Source of the DNA: Roseivirga ehrenbergii
GTDB taxonomy: Bacteria > Bacteroidota > Bacteroidia > Cytophagales > Cyclobacteriaceae
DNA length: 64,000 nt
Direction: 5' to 3'
Assembly (NCBI RefSeq): GCF_001593005.1
Contig: NZ_LQZQ01000050.1
Span: 1 to 64,000 of the forward strand
Shown: positions 1-9,885 of the stretch, one piece after another
Layout of the letters: every line of letters starts with the position of its first letter
Position numbering within the stretch: the first letter of the stretch is position 1
Notes under the pieces: generated by a model
Databases searched by the model: none
What the model was told of the DNA's origin: nothing
Seen by the model: the letters and a program-made list of their open reading frames with translations, nothing else
Program-made: the position numbers and the translations under genes

Positions 1-50
1 CCTGATTACCTGATTACCTGATTACCTGATTACCTGATTACCTGATTACC
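1..50. repeat. Octanucleotide microsatellite (CCTGATTA)n
   Basis: Six perfect tandem copies of the 8-bp unit CCTGATTA plus a partial CC. The array starts at or before the window edge, so its real copy number is unknown. It ends 23 bp before the start codon of the first permease gene. The unit contains TGA on the plus strand and TAA on the minus strand, and 8 is not a multiple of 3, so every frame is closed within 24 bp on both strands and the array cannot be coding. It could alter promoter spacing if its length varies; that is inference. Confidence 0.9.
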
Positions 51-73
51 GAATAACTCAAAACACAGATACA

Positions 74-2473
74 ATGGTCAAAAATTATCTTAAAATCCTA
101 GTTAGAAATTTTGTTCGCAACAAAACTTTCACGCTCATTAATATCAGCGGTTTAACGCTCGGTATTACATGCAGCTTAGTTATGTTCTTGATTGTAAAAC
201 AAGAGCGCAGTTTTAACCAATATCACGAAAATCTTAACTCGATATACCGTGTCGGACATGTTGATGTAGAAGACGGTAGAGAATACCCTCAGGGAGGAGT
301 GCCATTGGTCATGCCTGCTTCTATCAAGGATGAAATAGTAGGGGTAAAGGAAGTTACATTGATTTCGCACGAGCGTTACGGTCTTATTTCTGTGAATAAT
401 GGTGGCCAAATTAAATACTATGAAGAAGATCCCGAGCTGGTTTATATCGAGCCTTCTTTCTTTGATGTTTTTGATTGGGAAGTGTTAGAAGGTAGTGTAG
501 AGTCGGTTTTTAACCAACCCAATATTGTTGCTTTAAATAAAACGCTGGCCGATAAATATTTCCCTAACCAATCGGCTGTAGGGCAAACCATAAAGCTGAA
601 TAAGGAAACAGATTTGAAAGTGGTAGCGGTAATGGAAGACGCTCCTAAAAACTCAGATTTTCCCTTTGGGATTTTTATTTCCTTGGAAACAAAAAAGGCC
701 AAGAATCCTCAGGAATTTAATAATTGGGGGAGCATTTCAAGTGACAATGTGGCCTTTGTACTTTTGGAGAATAATGTAGAACCCGCCAAGATAGACGCTC
801 AATTTCCAGATTTTGTAGAAAAACACTGGGATAAAGATACCCGTGAGGCACGTACATTTTTGTTAGCCCCTTTTACCGAATATCATTTTGATGAGCGTTT
901 TGGTACTTTTAGTGGCCGTGTAGCGCCAAAAACCATTCTTTACGCCTATATTATTATTGGTGTACTGCTTATTGTAACCGCCTGTTTTAACTTCATTAAT
1001 ATGTCTACGGCCATGGCGGTTAAGCGATCCAAGGAAGTGGGCATGCGCAAGGTGCTGGGCAGTACAAGAAAGCAATTGATATTAAGGTTTATTGGAGAAA
1101 CCTTCGCTATAACCCTTATTGCTTTATTGATTTCCATGGCCCTTACCGAAAGGCTTTTACCCATGGTGATCAATGACTTTATAGGAATTGAGGTGCCTTT
1201 TAATCCTATTGCAGACTTAGCACTTCTTGGCTATTTGATTGCTATTCTTTTGGCGGTGTCGGTTTTGGCGGGGTTATACCCAGCTATTGTACTCTCAAGT
1301 GCAAAACCCATTTATGCACTCAAAGGAAGTATGACCAAAGGAAAAGGCAATTTGTTCTTCAGAAGATCACTGGTGTTTACACAATTTTTAATTTGTCAGG
1401 TTCTGATTTTTGGAACTGTAGTGGCCGTTCAGCAAATGAACTATTTCAGCTCTGTAGATATGGGCTATGATCAGGAGTATATTCTGAACATCAATTTGGC
1501 CGAAAGCGACAAAGGAACTCGTGATCTATGGGATTCTAAAGTTCAGAATATTCCGGGAGTTGTTTCTTATTCTTTCAATTATAAACCACCTTTTTCAGGC
1601 TCTCAGTCAGTTACAAACGCCTATTATTATGGGGTAGATAGCGCAGTAAACGAACTTAATACCCACGTAAAAATGGCCGATGATCAATATCAGAAAACCT
1701 ATGGTTTGGATTTGGTAGCAGGCGATTGGCTTACAAAAAGCGATACCGTAAATCAATTTGTGGTCAACGAAACCTTTCTGAAAAAACTCGGCATCACCGA
1801 CCCAAATGAAGTTATTGGCGAACGAATGATGTTGTGGGGTTTTAACGCTCCAATTGTAGGAGTGGTGAAGGACTATCATGTTACTACTTTATCTCAGGCC
1901 ATAGAGCCTGTGGCCATGTTTAACTTACAGGAGGATTTTAGAACACTAGGCTTGCGCATCAATGGGCAGAGTACTGCCAATGTGATTGCAGAACTAGAAA
2001 CCATTTGGCACGACATCCATGAAGAATACGAGTTCGACTATACTTTCTTAGATAAGGAGATTGCTGATTTCTATGAAGGAGAAAGAAAAATGTCGCAAAT
2101 GCTGACCGTGTTTGCTTTCATTGCCATTTTCATAGGTTGTTTAGGCCTCTATGGCTTGGTGTCGTTTATGGCAAATCAAAAGGCGAAAGAAATAGGCATC
2201 CGTAAAGTATTAGGTGCTACGGTAGCTAACATCATGAGCCGTTTTTCATTGGAATTTATTGTCTTAGTCGGGCTATCATTTTTGTTGGCCGCTCCTTTGG
2301 CCTATTGGGGAATGAACAGTTGGCTTGGGCAGTATGAATACCGAATTGCCATTGGGCCAATTATTTTCTTGATCAGTATTGGCGCATCACTTCTGATAGC
2401 CTTAAGTACTACAGGTTACCGTTCTATGCGAGCTGCTACTGCCAACCCTGTCAATTCACTTAGAGACGAGTAA
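74..2473 (+). CDS. FtsX/MacB-like ABC transporter permease (array member 1)
   Basis: A 799-residue inner-membrane ABC permease with two tandem halves, each made of a MacB-type periplasmic domain and an FtsX-like membrane domain. One membrane segment is visible near residues 20-43, then a large extracytoplasmic region, and a helix cluster from about 287. The cytoplasmic coupling signature appears as MRKVLGSTRKQ near residue 324 and GIRKVLGAT near 708. The protein ends PVNSLRDE, a form of the C-terminal box seen in all six array members. Such permeases work with a LolD/MacB-type ATPase in export or lipoprotein release, but none is encoded here. It is the most divergent of the first four genes. 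An 11-bp gap leads to the next gene, so co-transcription is likely. Substrate unknown. Confidence 0.9.
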   Translation: MVKNYLKILVRNFVRNKTFTLINISGLTLGITCSLVMFLIVKQERSFNQYHENLNSIYRVGHVDVEDGREYPQGGVPLVMPASIKDEIVGVKEVTLISHERYGLISVNNGGQIKYYEEDPELVYIEPSFFDVFDWEVLEGSVESVFNQPNIVALNKTLADKYFPNQSAVGQTIKLNKETDLKVVAVMEDAPKNSDFPFGIFISLETKKAKNPQEFNNWGSISSDNVAFVLLENNVEPAKIDAQFPDFVEKHWDKDTREARTFLLAPFTEYHFDERFGTFSGRVAPKTILYAYIIIGVLLIVTACFNFINMSTAMAVKRSKEVGMRKVLGSTRKQLILRFIGETFAITLIALLISMALTERLLPMVINDFIGIEVPFNPIADLALLGYLIAILLAVSVLAGLYPAIVLSSAKPIYALKGSMTKGKGNLFFRRSLVFTQFLICQVLIFGTVVAVQQMNYFSSVDMGYDQEYILNINLAESDKGTRDLWDSKVQNIPGVVSYSFNYKPPFSGSQSVTNAYYYGVDSAVNELNTHVKMADDQYQKTYGLDLVAGDWLTKSDTVNQFVVNETFLKKLGITDPNEVIGERMMLWGFNAPIVGVVKDYHVTTLSQAIEPVAMFNLQEDFRTLGLRINGQSTANVIAELETIWHDIHEEYEFDYTFLDKEIADFYEGERKMSQMLTVFAFIAIFIGCLGLYGLVSFMANQKAKEIGIRKVLGATVANIMSRFSLEFIVLVGLSFLLAAPLAYWGMNSWLGQYEYRIAIGPIIFLISIGASLLIALSTTGYRSMRAATANPVNSLRDE

Positions 2474-2487
2474 ACCTTAAAGCTATG
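2471..2487 (+). repeat. 17-bp intergenic junction repeat, copy 1
   Basis: The sequence TAAACCTTAAAGCTATG spans the stop codon of permease 1, the 11-bp spacer and the start codon of permease 2. The same 17 bp recurs exactly at the next three junctions. This copy lacks the extended upstream coding identity of the other three. The A-rich spacer probably serves as the ribosome-binding region. Confidence 0.85.
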
Positions 2488-4929
2488 CTCAAACAAACCT
2501 TCAAATTTGCGCTTAGGAGTTTCAGGAAATCAGGTTTTCTACACTTGATTAACTTATTGGGCTTAACGCTTGGGCTCAGTGTGTTTTTCATGATTTCACT
2601 TTATATCTATCAAGAAAAAAGCTACGAAAGTGATTTTACACACAAGGATAGAATCTACCAATTAAGCCACACCATGCTAGGGAATAGGACGGCACTTGGC
2701 GCTCCTAACTTACCATATGTACTAAACGAAATACCAGAAGTAGAAACATTCACAAGCTTTAAACGAAGCGCATCCACCAAACTGGCATGGGATGATCAAG
2801 AGCAGATTGTGAAAATGCTCAGGGTTGATTCCTCTTTTCTCGAAGTTTTTGATTTTGAACTGTTGAAAGGCGACCCAGAAACAGTGTTGGATGAGCCAAA
2901 TTTTGCAGTGATCCATGAGGAATGGGCGAAAGATTTTTTTGGGAGCACTGATGTGATTGGTAAACTGATTCATGTAACAAAGCATGACCTAGTAGAGGAT
3001 AGCACATATCAAGTCCCGGTTATTATAAATGGTGTAATCAAAACACCCAATTTTAAAACACAGCTGCAATTCGATTTATTGGTTTCAGAGCAAAGGCCTG
3101 CAACCATGAGCGATGGAGTGGGGGGCTGGCAGAACTCTACAGTTTATAACTATATAGTAGCAAGCCCTGCTGCTACAGAGCAGTTGCTCGACAGAAGACT
3201 TTCGGATATCAGCTATAAATATGTTTACCCTAAAACAGTAATTGGTGGTCAGGGTACAAAAGAGGACTGGAAGGCTGAAAGTCTTTATTCTGATTCTTAT
3301 GCTGAGTCTCTCTCTACCCTCAGAACAAACTCAGATACACGAGGTAATTTGATGCCCGCGTTAAACACTTCACAAGTGAATACTCTCACTATAATTGCTT
3401 TAGCGGCACTGATTATTTCTGTCTTCAATTTTATTAATATTTCTACCGCGCGTGCTTCTATGAGAATGAAAGAAGTGGGGGTGAAGCGTATTATGGGCTC
3501 ATCGAAGTTAATGCTGATTTTACAGTTTATGCTTGAGTCTTTTTTACTTATTCTCTTGGCATCCATTATGGCTTTGGCCTTGGTAGAGGTTTTGGTGAAA
3601 TTTAAGCCAGAGTCAATTGGGATAGTGGTAGACTATTCAGTTTTACATTCACAAGAATGGGTTTTCGGGCTCATTGCTTTTATTTTAGTACTCACTTTTC
3701 TTGCGGGTATTTATCCTGCAGTTTATCTCTCAAGCGGAAGGTTGGCGGTTATTCTTAAAAGTGGAGCTGCCAAAAATAGCTTCAGCGTTCTGAATGCTGG
3801 TGCACTCAGAAAATCTGCTACGGTATTGCAGTTTATGTGTTCTATAGGGTTGATCACGGCTGTTATTACCATGTTTCTGCAAGTGGACTTTTTGAGAACC
3901 AGAGATATTGGCTATCAATCAAAAGGGGTATTGGTAATTGATAATACATCATTGTTAAAGGAGTCGAAAGAAACTTTTGCCCATGAGTTATCTCGCTTAC
4001 CTAGTGTAAGCGGTGCAGCCTACACTACTCGCTTGCCTAGTAGTATTACCTTAGAGGGAGCTCAACCGATTCCTATTAACGATTCCACCAATATGTCCTT
4101 CTCAATTTTCGGGGTAGATTCAATGTTTTTTGAGGTAATGGATATGAAGTTCGTTCATGGGCATTCCTTTTTTGAAAGCACAAATTCAGGTGCCACTGAA
4201 ATATCACCAGAATATGTACCTGTTGTTATAAATGAGATAGCTGCCAAACGGCTAGGGTTCGAAAATCCAATAGGTCAGTTTATTGGAGAAAGGGCTAAAG
4301 TGGTAGGTGTGGTTCAGGATTTTGTGTTTAGTGACCTAAGAGAATCCATTGAACCTGTTTTAATGACATCTCGCCCTGGAAAAGGTAGACGTTACGCATT
4401 TAGCCATCCATTAGTTGTTAAGTCTAGCATAAGTAAACCGAATATAGATGAAATTCAAGAAGTTTGGTCTCGATTTTCGCAAGAGGAAATGAAGTGGCAT
4501 TTTTTAGAAACCAACTACTCCAGCCTTTTGAAGATTGAAATGCAAGGATTTAGGGCTGTTTTAATTTTTTCTATAGTAGCGGTAATTATCTCATGCCTAG
4601 GTTTATTGGGTTTGGCCATGTTTATCATAGATCAACGCACGCATGAATTCGGTATTAGAAAAGTGCTTGGCGCATCAGTAGCAGATATTATGAAGTTATT
4701 CGGAAGTAGCTTTGCCAAACTAATGTCTGTGGCCTTTCTAATGGCCCTTCCTGTTTCAGTATATTTTATGCAAAACTGGCTATCTAATTATGCCGATAGA
4801 ATTAGCCTAAATGCATGGATTTTTGGACTAACTGCCCTGATAATGATAATCATTGTCGCTGCCACTATTCTCTTCCAATCTCTTAAAGCCGGCCGACTTA
4901 ACCCAGTAGACACTTTGCGCAACGAATAA
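2485..4929 (+). CDS. FtsX/MacB-like ABC transporter permease (array member 2)
   Basis: An 814-residue double-module FtsX/MacB-type permease. The N-terminal membrane segment contains GLTLGLSVFF, followed by a periplasmic domain and a first coupling region reading GVKRIMGSSK instead of the usual GIRKVLG. The second half carries GIRKVLGASVADIMKLF. It closely resembles members 3 and 4: shared YQEKSYESDF after the first helix, shared C-terminus LKAGRLNPVDTLRNE. It is therefore part of a recently amplified subgroup. Start chosen because it follows the conserved 11-bp spacer. Substrate and partner ATPase unknown. Confidence 0.9.
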   Translation: MLKQTFKFALRSFRKSGFLHLINLLGLTLGLSVFFMISLYIYQEKSYESDFTHKDRIYQLSHTMLGNRTALGAPNLPYVLNEIPEVETFTSFKRSASTKLAWDDQEQIVKMLRVDSSFLEVFDFELLKGDPETVLDEPNFAVIHEEWAKDFFGSTDVIGKLIHVTKHDLVEDSTYQVPVIINGVIKTPNFKTQLQFDLLVSEQRPATMSDGVGGWQNSTVYNYIVASPAATEQLLDRRLSDISYKYVYPKTVIGGQGTKEDWKAESLYSDSYAESLSTLRTNSDTRGNLMPALNTSQVNTLTIIALAALIISVFNFINISTARASMRMKEVGVKRIMGSSKLMLILQFMLESFLLILLASIMALALVEVLVKFKPESIGIVVDYSVLHSQEWVFGLIAFILVLTFLAGIYPAVYLSSGRLAVILKSGAAKNSFSVLNAGALRKSATVLQFMCSIGLITAVITMFLQVDFLRTRDIGYQSKGVLVIDNTSLLKESKETFAHELSRLPSVSGAAYTTRLPSSITLEGAQPIPINDSTNMSFSIFGVDSMFFEVMDMKFVHGHSFFESTNSGATEISPEYVPVVINEIAAKRLGFENPIGQFIGERAKVVGVVQDFVFSDLRESIEPVLMTSRPGKGRRYAFSHPLVVKSSISKPNIDEIQEVWSRFSQEEMKWHFLETNYSSLLKIEMQGFRAVLIFSIVAVIISCLGLLGLAMFIIDQRTHEFGIRKVLGASVADIMKLFGSSFAKLMSVAFLMALPVSVYFMQNWLSNYADRISLNAWIFGLTALIMIIIVAATILFQSLKAGRLNPVDTLRNE

Positions 4930-4943
4930 ACCTTAAAGCTATG
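4881..4943 (+). repeat. 63-bp permease junction repeat, copy 2
   Basis: Covers the last 16 codons of permease 2, its stop, the spacer and the next start codon. By eye it differs from the copies at 7355-7417 and 9823-9885 at only about four to six positions, far fewer than the bodies of the genes. It includes the exact 17-bp TAAACCTTAAAGCTATG block. Confidence 0.85.
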
Positions 4944-7403
4944 ATAGTTCAACTCATCAAATACGCATTTAGAAGTTTCAGGAAAACGCCTCTAATTCAT
5001 CTACTCAATTTAACTGGTCTTACCATAGGCCTGTCGGTCTTCTTTTTAATTTCACTCTATGTTTATCAAGAGAAAAGCTATGAAAGTGACTTCAGTAATA
5101 AGGAGGATATTTTTCAAATAAGCTCTGAAATGCAAGGAATGATGGATGGGATAGCAGTAAGTACTCCAAACCTTGTCTTAGTTCAGGATGAAATACCGGA
5201 GGTTGAAGCTATTACGGCTTTTACAAAAGGTAAGGCTGATCTGGCCACTGATGATAATAAAAGCTTGATGGCTGATGCTATCAGGACAGATGCTCACTTT
5301 CTAAAGGTTTTCGATTTTAAAGTAATAGTGGGAGATGCTTCTTCGGTGTTAAGTAAACCCAGTACTGCCGTAATTACAAATGAATTTGCAATACAGCTTT
5401 TCGGGTCGACCGATGTGTTGGGAGAAGTAGTGACGTATGCTGGGGATACTTATTTGATAAATGGAATAATTGAAAAGCCACGCTATAAAACTCAATTAGA
5501 TGTTGATGCAATTATGCATAACGCTAAAGTTGATGTTTACGAAACGAAAGCTTGGGGAGGTGCTACGAAACACATTTACGCAAGAATCAATCAAGCTACT
5601 GACAGAGACAGTTTCGAGCAAAGTATGGATGAAATCGTTCTAAAATATATTTATCCACATACGAAGGGTGATGAAGCTGGAAATCGAAGCATTGAAAATT
5701 GGAAGAAAGACCCGGCTTATCGAGGCTTAATGATTGAGTCTTTGGATGAATTAAGGACTGAATCCAAGGCCATGCTCAATCTAATGCCAAAACTTGATCA
5801 GAGTAGATTGACTACGATGATTATTGTTGGTATTGCCGCTTTGCTTATCTCGGTCATTAATTTCATTAACCTATCAACAGCGAAGGCTACCGTAAGATTT
5901 AAGGAGGTTGGCGTGAAACGTATTTTGGGAGCTAATCGTGGGCTATTGATTACTCAGTTTTTAATTGAGGCCTTTATTATTGTGTTGCTTTCGGCCATAC
6001 TGGCCTTAGGGGTAGTAGAATTGGTGATCAAATTGAGTGCCGACTTTGGAGGTTCATTTGTGGAGTTTTCTGTCCTTCATTTTAGTGAATGGTTGATGGG
6101 CGCTGCTTTCTTTATTGTGGGGCTCACACTTCTTTCAGCCATATATCCAGCGCTTTATTTATCCAGTAATAAGTCCTTCGTTCTTATGAGAAAGGGATCA
6201 CCTAAAACAGAGCTGAGTATTTTTAATGCCACAGGATTTAGAAAAGTAGCTACGGTAGTTCAGTTTGTAGGCTCAATTAGCTTAATCGTAGCGGTTATCG
6301 TTATGTTCCTGCAAATTGATTTTTTAAGGAATAGAGACCTAGGCTATGATGATGAAGGGATTTTAACGACAAATGGTCTTTTCTATTTATCCAATCCAAG
6401 AGATGGAAGTAGCACAATTAGCGCTTTCCAAAATGAATTGTCGAAAAGCCCATTAATTGAAGAGTTTGGATTCTCTAGTAGGTTACCAATGGATGATGTA
6501 AAGCAAATCCCTATGCCATTGAAAGACGCAAATGGCAACGAACACCATGCTGTTATAATGCGCGCTAACATTGATTATTTAAAATTGATGAAGTTTAGGT
6601 TGAGCAAAGGCACAATGTTTTCGGGTGCAGAAATAGGTACTTCTACCGTGTTAAATTCAGACTCAACAGCCAAAAAACAATCCTTAATTAGGCCTGTGCT
6701 TATTAATGAGATGGCTGCAAGAGTATTTGGGCTTGAAGAGCCTATTGGAGAATTGATAAGTGGTAAATATAAAGTTGTTGGAGTCATAGAAGATTTCTTT
6801 TTTAATGATTTAAGAAGAGCGGTTGACCCAATTATTATCGTAGAGTCACAGCCTAATTTATACAGCTATCTTACAATTAGGTCGAAAGATCAGAATTCAG
6901 CAAAAGCGTTTGTTGAAAGTGTCTGGGAAAAATTGACTTGGGTAGGTTACAGTGATGTACGCTTAGAATGGGAGGCGCTTGAATCTAACTATGCTGAATT
7001 GATGAGTGAAGAAAATCAAGGTTTTTCCTATATGCTTTTCTTTTCAGTTTTGGCTGTGATCGTGTCATGCCTTGGTTTATTTGGCTTAGCTGTATTCACG
7101 GTTGATCTACGTTTCCACGAATTCGGTATCCGTAAGGTATTGGGTGCATCGGTAATCGATATTGTCCAATTATTCTCTAAGGATTTTGCCAAACTTATTG
7201 CAATTGCTTTTGTTGTCGCCATTCCAGTTTCCATTTATGCCTTGCAGAATTGGCTCGATGGTTTTGCCAATCGTATTTCACTTTCTGCTGGAGTGTTTTT
7301 GTTCACTGGGCTAATAACCCTGTTCATCGTTTTTTCCACCATCCTTTTCCAGTCCCTCAAAGCCGGCCGACTTAACCCAGTAGATACCCTTCGCAACGAA
7401 TAA
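4941..7403 (+). CDS. FtsX/MacB-like ABC transporter permease (array member 3)
   Basis: An 820-residue double-module FtsX/MacB permease of the same subgroup as members 2 and 4. It has the N-terminal helix motif GLTIGLSVFF, YQEKSYESDF at the start of the first periplasmic domain, VKRILGANRG in the first coupling region and GIRKVLGASVIDIVQLF in the second. The C-terminus is identical to that of members 2 and 4 over LKAGRLNPVDTLRNE. Periplasmic domains diverge much more than the membrane helices, which suggests different ligands or partners. An 11-bp spacer on each side indicates one operon. Confidence 0.9.
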   Translation: MIVQLIKYAFRSFRKTPLIHLLNLTGLTIGLSVFFLISLYVYQEKSYESDFSNKEDIFQISSEMQGMMDGIAVSTPNLVLVQDEIPEVEAITAFTKGKADLATDDNKSLMADAIRTDAHFLKVFDFKVIVGDASSVLSKPSTAVITNEFAIQLFGSTDVLGEVVTYAGDTYLINGIIEKPRYKTQLDVDAIMHNAKVDVYETKAWGGATKHIYARINQATDRDSFEQSMDEIVLKYIYPHTKGDEAGNRSIENWKKDPAYRGLMIESLDELRTESKAMLNLMPKLDQSRLTTMIIVGIAALLISVINFINLSTAKATVRFKEVGVKRILGANRGLLITQFLIEAFIIVLLSAILALGVVELVIKLSADFGGSFVEFSVLHFSEWLMGAAFFIVGLTLLSAIYPALYLSSNKSFVLMRKGSPKTELSIFNATGFRKVATVVQFVGSISLIVAVIVMFLQIDFLRNRDLGYDDEGILTTNGLFYLSNPRDGSSTISAFQNELSKSPLIEEFGFSSRLPMDDVKQIPMPLKDANGNEHHAVIMRANIDYLKLMKFRLSKGTMFSGAEIGTSTVLNSDSTAKKQSLIRPVLINEMAARVFGLEEPIGELISGKYKVVGVIEDFFFNDLRRAVDPIIIVESQPNLYSYLTIRSKDQNSAKAFVESVWEKLTWVGYSDVRLEWEALESNYAELMSEENQGFSYMLFFSVLAVIVSCLGLFGLAVFTVDLRFHEFGIRKVLGASVIDIVQLFSKDFAKLIAIAFVVAIPVSIYALQNWLDGFANRISLSAGVFLFTGLITLFIVFSTILFQSLKAGRLNPVDTLRNE

Positions 7404-7417
7404 ACCTTAAAGCTATG
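7355..7417 (+). repeat. 63-bp permease junction repeat, copy 3
   Basis: Same element as at 4881-4943, covering the end of permease 3 through the start codon of permease 4, with about six differences concentrated in the TLRNE codons. The stop-spacer-start block is exact. Confidence 0.85.
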
Positions 7418-9871
7418 ATCAAACAGACCTTCAAATTTGCCATTAAGAGTTTCAGGAAGTCAACCTTTCTACACTTTCTCAATATTGCTGGGCTCACTTT
7501 GGGTCTGAGTGTTTATTTTCTGGTGACATTATACCTCTATCAGGAGAATAGTTATGAAAGAGGCTTTTCGCAGAAGGATGATATATTTCAAGTAAGCTAT
7601 ACCATGATTGGTAATAAGTTTGCTCAAGGACCACCAAACTTGGCTCAAGTAATATTTGAAATACCAGAGGTTGAGCAATTTACAAGCTTTAAAAAACGAA
7701 CAATAACTTTACGACTAGATGATTTGGAGTATAGAGGGGCTAGCTACTTGGTTGACTCCTCTTTCTTGAAAGTTTTTGACTATGAATTAGTAATGGGCGA
7801 CCGTAGTACTGCGCTTTCTGCGCCCAATTCTGCAGTTTTGAGCGAGGAGTATGCGAGGGAGTTGTTTGGTACTGAAGATGTTTATGGGAAAACTATTTTT
7901 GTAACCTCTTCCTCAGCTAGAGATAGTCTTTCGCAAGTTCCTATTGTCATTAGCGGGGTAATAAAGACTCCCGTTTTTAAGAGTCAGCTAAACTTTGATT
8001 TGTTGGTTTCTGAAGTTCGGATTCCAGATTCAAGCTTACCCTTGGACGGTTGGCAGAACTCTTCCATCTATAATTATTTGGTAGCAGTACCAAATACAAC
8101 TACAAGTAAACTTGATGAAAGGCTTTTTGAACTAAGCCATAAATATATTCAACCAAAGACTTACGGAGGTCAGGTTATTTCTGCAGAAGAATGGAAGAAT
8201 GCTGGTCTTTACTGTGGGTTTTATACGGAGACTTTAGATGGTTTGCGTATAGGTTCAGAGACCACAAACAATCTCATGCCATCTTTAGATGCATCTCAGT
8301 TAAAAACCATGGCAATTGTTGCATTGGCTGCCTTGATTATTTCCATTCTCAACTTCGTCAGTCTTTCAACTTCTCGAGCTTCTGCCAGAATGAAGGAGGT
8401 AGGAGTGAAGCGGATATTGGGTTCGTCAAAAAGACAACTCATTTTCCAGTTTATGCTGGAGTCCTTTATCGTAGTAATGTTTTCCTCCATTTCGGCATTG
8501 GCCATTGTAGAGGGGCTTATTACATTGAATACAAACTTGGTAGGCATTAAAGTTGACTATTCTGTTTTGCAGACTACGGAGTGGATTACAGGCTTAGTCT
8601 TGTTCGTTTTTTTTCTAACGCTAGTCTCAGGGATTTACCCAGCTTTATATTTATCTAGTGCCAATTTATCGGCAGTATTGAAAAACGGTAGTGCAAAAAA
8701 GAGTTTTAGCATTCTAAATGCTGGAGCACTAAGAAAAGGTGCGGCAGTATTACAGTTCACCTGCTCTGCAGGTTTAATTATAGCCGTGATTACTATGTAC
8801 TTACAGGTAGAACATATTCAGAACCGTAATATTGGTTATGATCCTTTTAGTGTTTTGGTTTTAAATACTTATGAACTCAAAGAATCTAAGAATACTTTTA
8901 AAGATGCGCTGGCGAAATATCCAGCCATTGAAAGTGCAGCACATATAAATAGAATGCCTTTCCAAGAATCATACGAGCGGCCAATTGAGGTAAAACTCTC
9001 AGATTCAACGACAGTTTCATTAATCTACTTCACGGTAGATGATTCTTTTTTTGAAACTATGGAGATGGATTTTATTCAAGGCTATGGTTTCAAAGAATTT
9101 GAAGGCAATACTATTGTAAACTCGACTGAAGAAGGAGCTGTAAACGCACAAGTTAAGCACCCCGTAGTAGTCAATGAGGTGGCTGCAAAAATCATGGACT
9201 TGATGGATAATAATTCAAAGCTGCTCAAAGATAGTCGGTTTCAGGCCATTGGGGTGGTGAACGACTTCTACTTTAGTGATCTAAGGCAAAGTATTGCCCC
9301 AGTATTGATTACCAGAAAGACCTATAATGGCTTAGGGGCTTATCATTACCCCCTTCTTGTCAAAGTCAATGATTCAAAAGAGGCCAGGGCTAATATTGAA
9401 GAGTTGTGGTCTCAGTTTTCGGATAAGGAATTAAATATTCAATTGATGGAGAGTAGCTATACTAGTTTACTTAAGATCGAAGAAGAAGGCCTAAGGGCTG
9501 TTTTGGTGTTTTCAGTACTGTCGGTTATAGTTTCTTGTTTGGGTTTGTTTGGCCTCGCGGTATTCACTCTTGATCAGAGAGTTCATGAGTTTGGGATTAG
9601 GAAGGTGTTGGGTGCTTCAGTAGCTGATATTATGAAATTGTTTGGGGCTAGTTTTATGAAACTCCTTGTGGTAGCCTTCATTTTAGCCATCCCTACTTCA
9701 ATCTACTTGCTTAAAGAATGGCTTTCAACCTATGCCGATAGAATTGATTTAAGCTTTTCCATTTTTGCTTTATCGGGTGTTTTAATATTCCTCATTGTTG
9801 TGGTGACACTTTTATTTCAATCCCTCAAAGCAGGCCGACTTAACCCAGTAGACACTTTGCGAAACGAATAA
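7415..9871 (+). CDS. FtsX/MacB-like ABC transporter permease (array member 4)
   Basis: An 818-residue double-module permease, most similar to member 2: near-identical first 20 residues (IKQTFKFAIKSFRKS against LKQTFKFALRSFRKS), the same LLVSE and GWQNSS.YNY blocks in the first periplasmic domain, and VKRILGSSK plus GIRKVLGASVADIMKLF in the coupling regions. The C-terminus is again LKAGRLNPVDTLRNE. Expected in the inner membrane with an unlinked ATPase. The resemblance to member 2, skipping member 3, suggests a two-gene duplication or gene conversion. Confidence 0.9.
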   Translation: MIKQTFKFAIKSFRKSTFLHFLNIAGLTLGLSVYFLVTLYLYQENSYERGFSQKDDIFQVSYTMIGNKFAQGPPNLAQVIFEIPEVEQFTSFKKRTITLRLDDLEYRGASYLVDSSFLKVFDYELVMGDRSTALSAPNSAVLSEEYARELFGTEDVYGKTIFVTSSSARDSLSQVPIVISGVIKTPVFKSQLNFDLLVSEVRIPDSSLPLDGWQNSSIYNYLVAVPNTTTSKLDERLFELSHKYIQPKTYGGQVISAEEWKNAGLYCGFYTETLDGLRIGSETTNNLMPSLDASQLKTMAIVALAALIISILNFVSLSTSRASARMKEVGVKRILGSSKRQLIFQFMLESFIVVMFSSISALAIVEGLITLNTNLVGIKVDYSVLQTTEWITGLVLFVFFLTLVSGIYPALYLSSANLSAVLKNGSAKKSFSILNAGALRKGAAVLQFTCSAGLIIAVITMYLQVEHIQNRNIGYDPFSVLVLNTYELKESKNTFKDALAKYPAIESAAHINRMPFQESYERPIEVKLSDSTTVSLIYFTVDDSFFETMEMDFIQGYGFKEFEGNTIVNSTEEGAVNAQVKHPVVVNEVAAKIMDLMDNNSKLLKDSRFQAIGVVNDFYFSDLRQSIAPVLITRKTYNGLGAYHYPLLVKVNDSKEARANIEELWSQFSDKELNIQLMESSYTSLLKIEEEGLRAVLVFSVLSVIVSCLGLFGLAVFTLDQRVHEFGIRKVLGASVADIMKLFGASFMKLLVVAFILAIPTSIYLLKEWLSTYADRIDLSFSIFALSGVLIFLIVVVTLLFQSLKAGRLNPVDTLRNE

Positions 9872-9885
9872 ACCTTAAAGCTATG
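9823..9885 (+). repeat. 63-bp permease junction repeat, copy 4
   Basis: Same junction element, covering the end of permease 4 through the start of permease 5, with about four differences from copy 2. Permease 5 belongs to another subgroup, so the element lies exactly at the boundary between the two subgroups. Confidence 0.85.

Noticed and set aside
1-50. Possible CRISPR-like or telomere-like repeat
   Set aside because: Units are 8 bp with no spacers; it is a simple microsatellite.
8191-8550. 119-codon open frame inside permease 4
   Set aside because: It lies in another frame wholly inside a well-supported gene and has no family features; it is a shadow frame.
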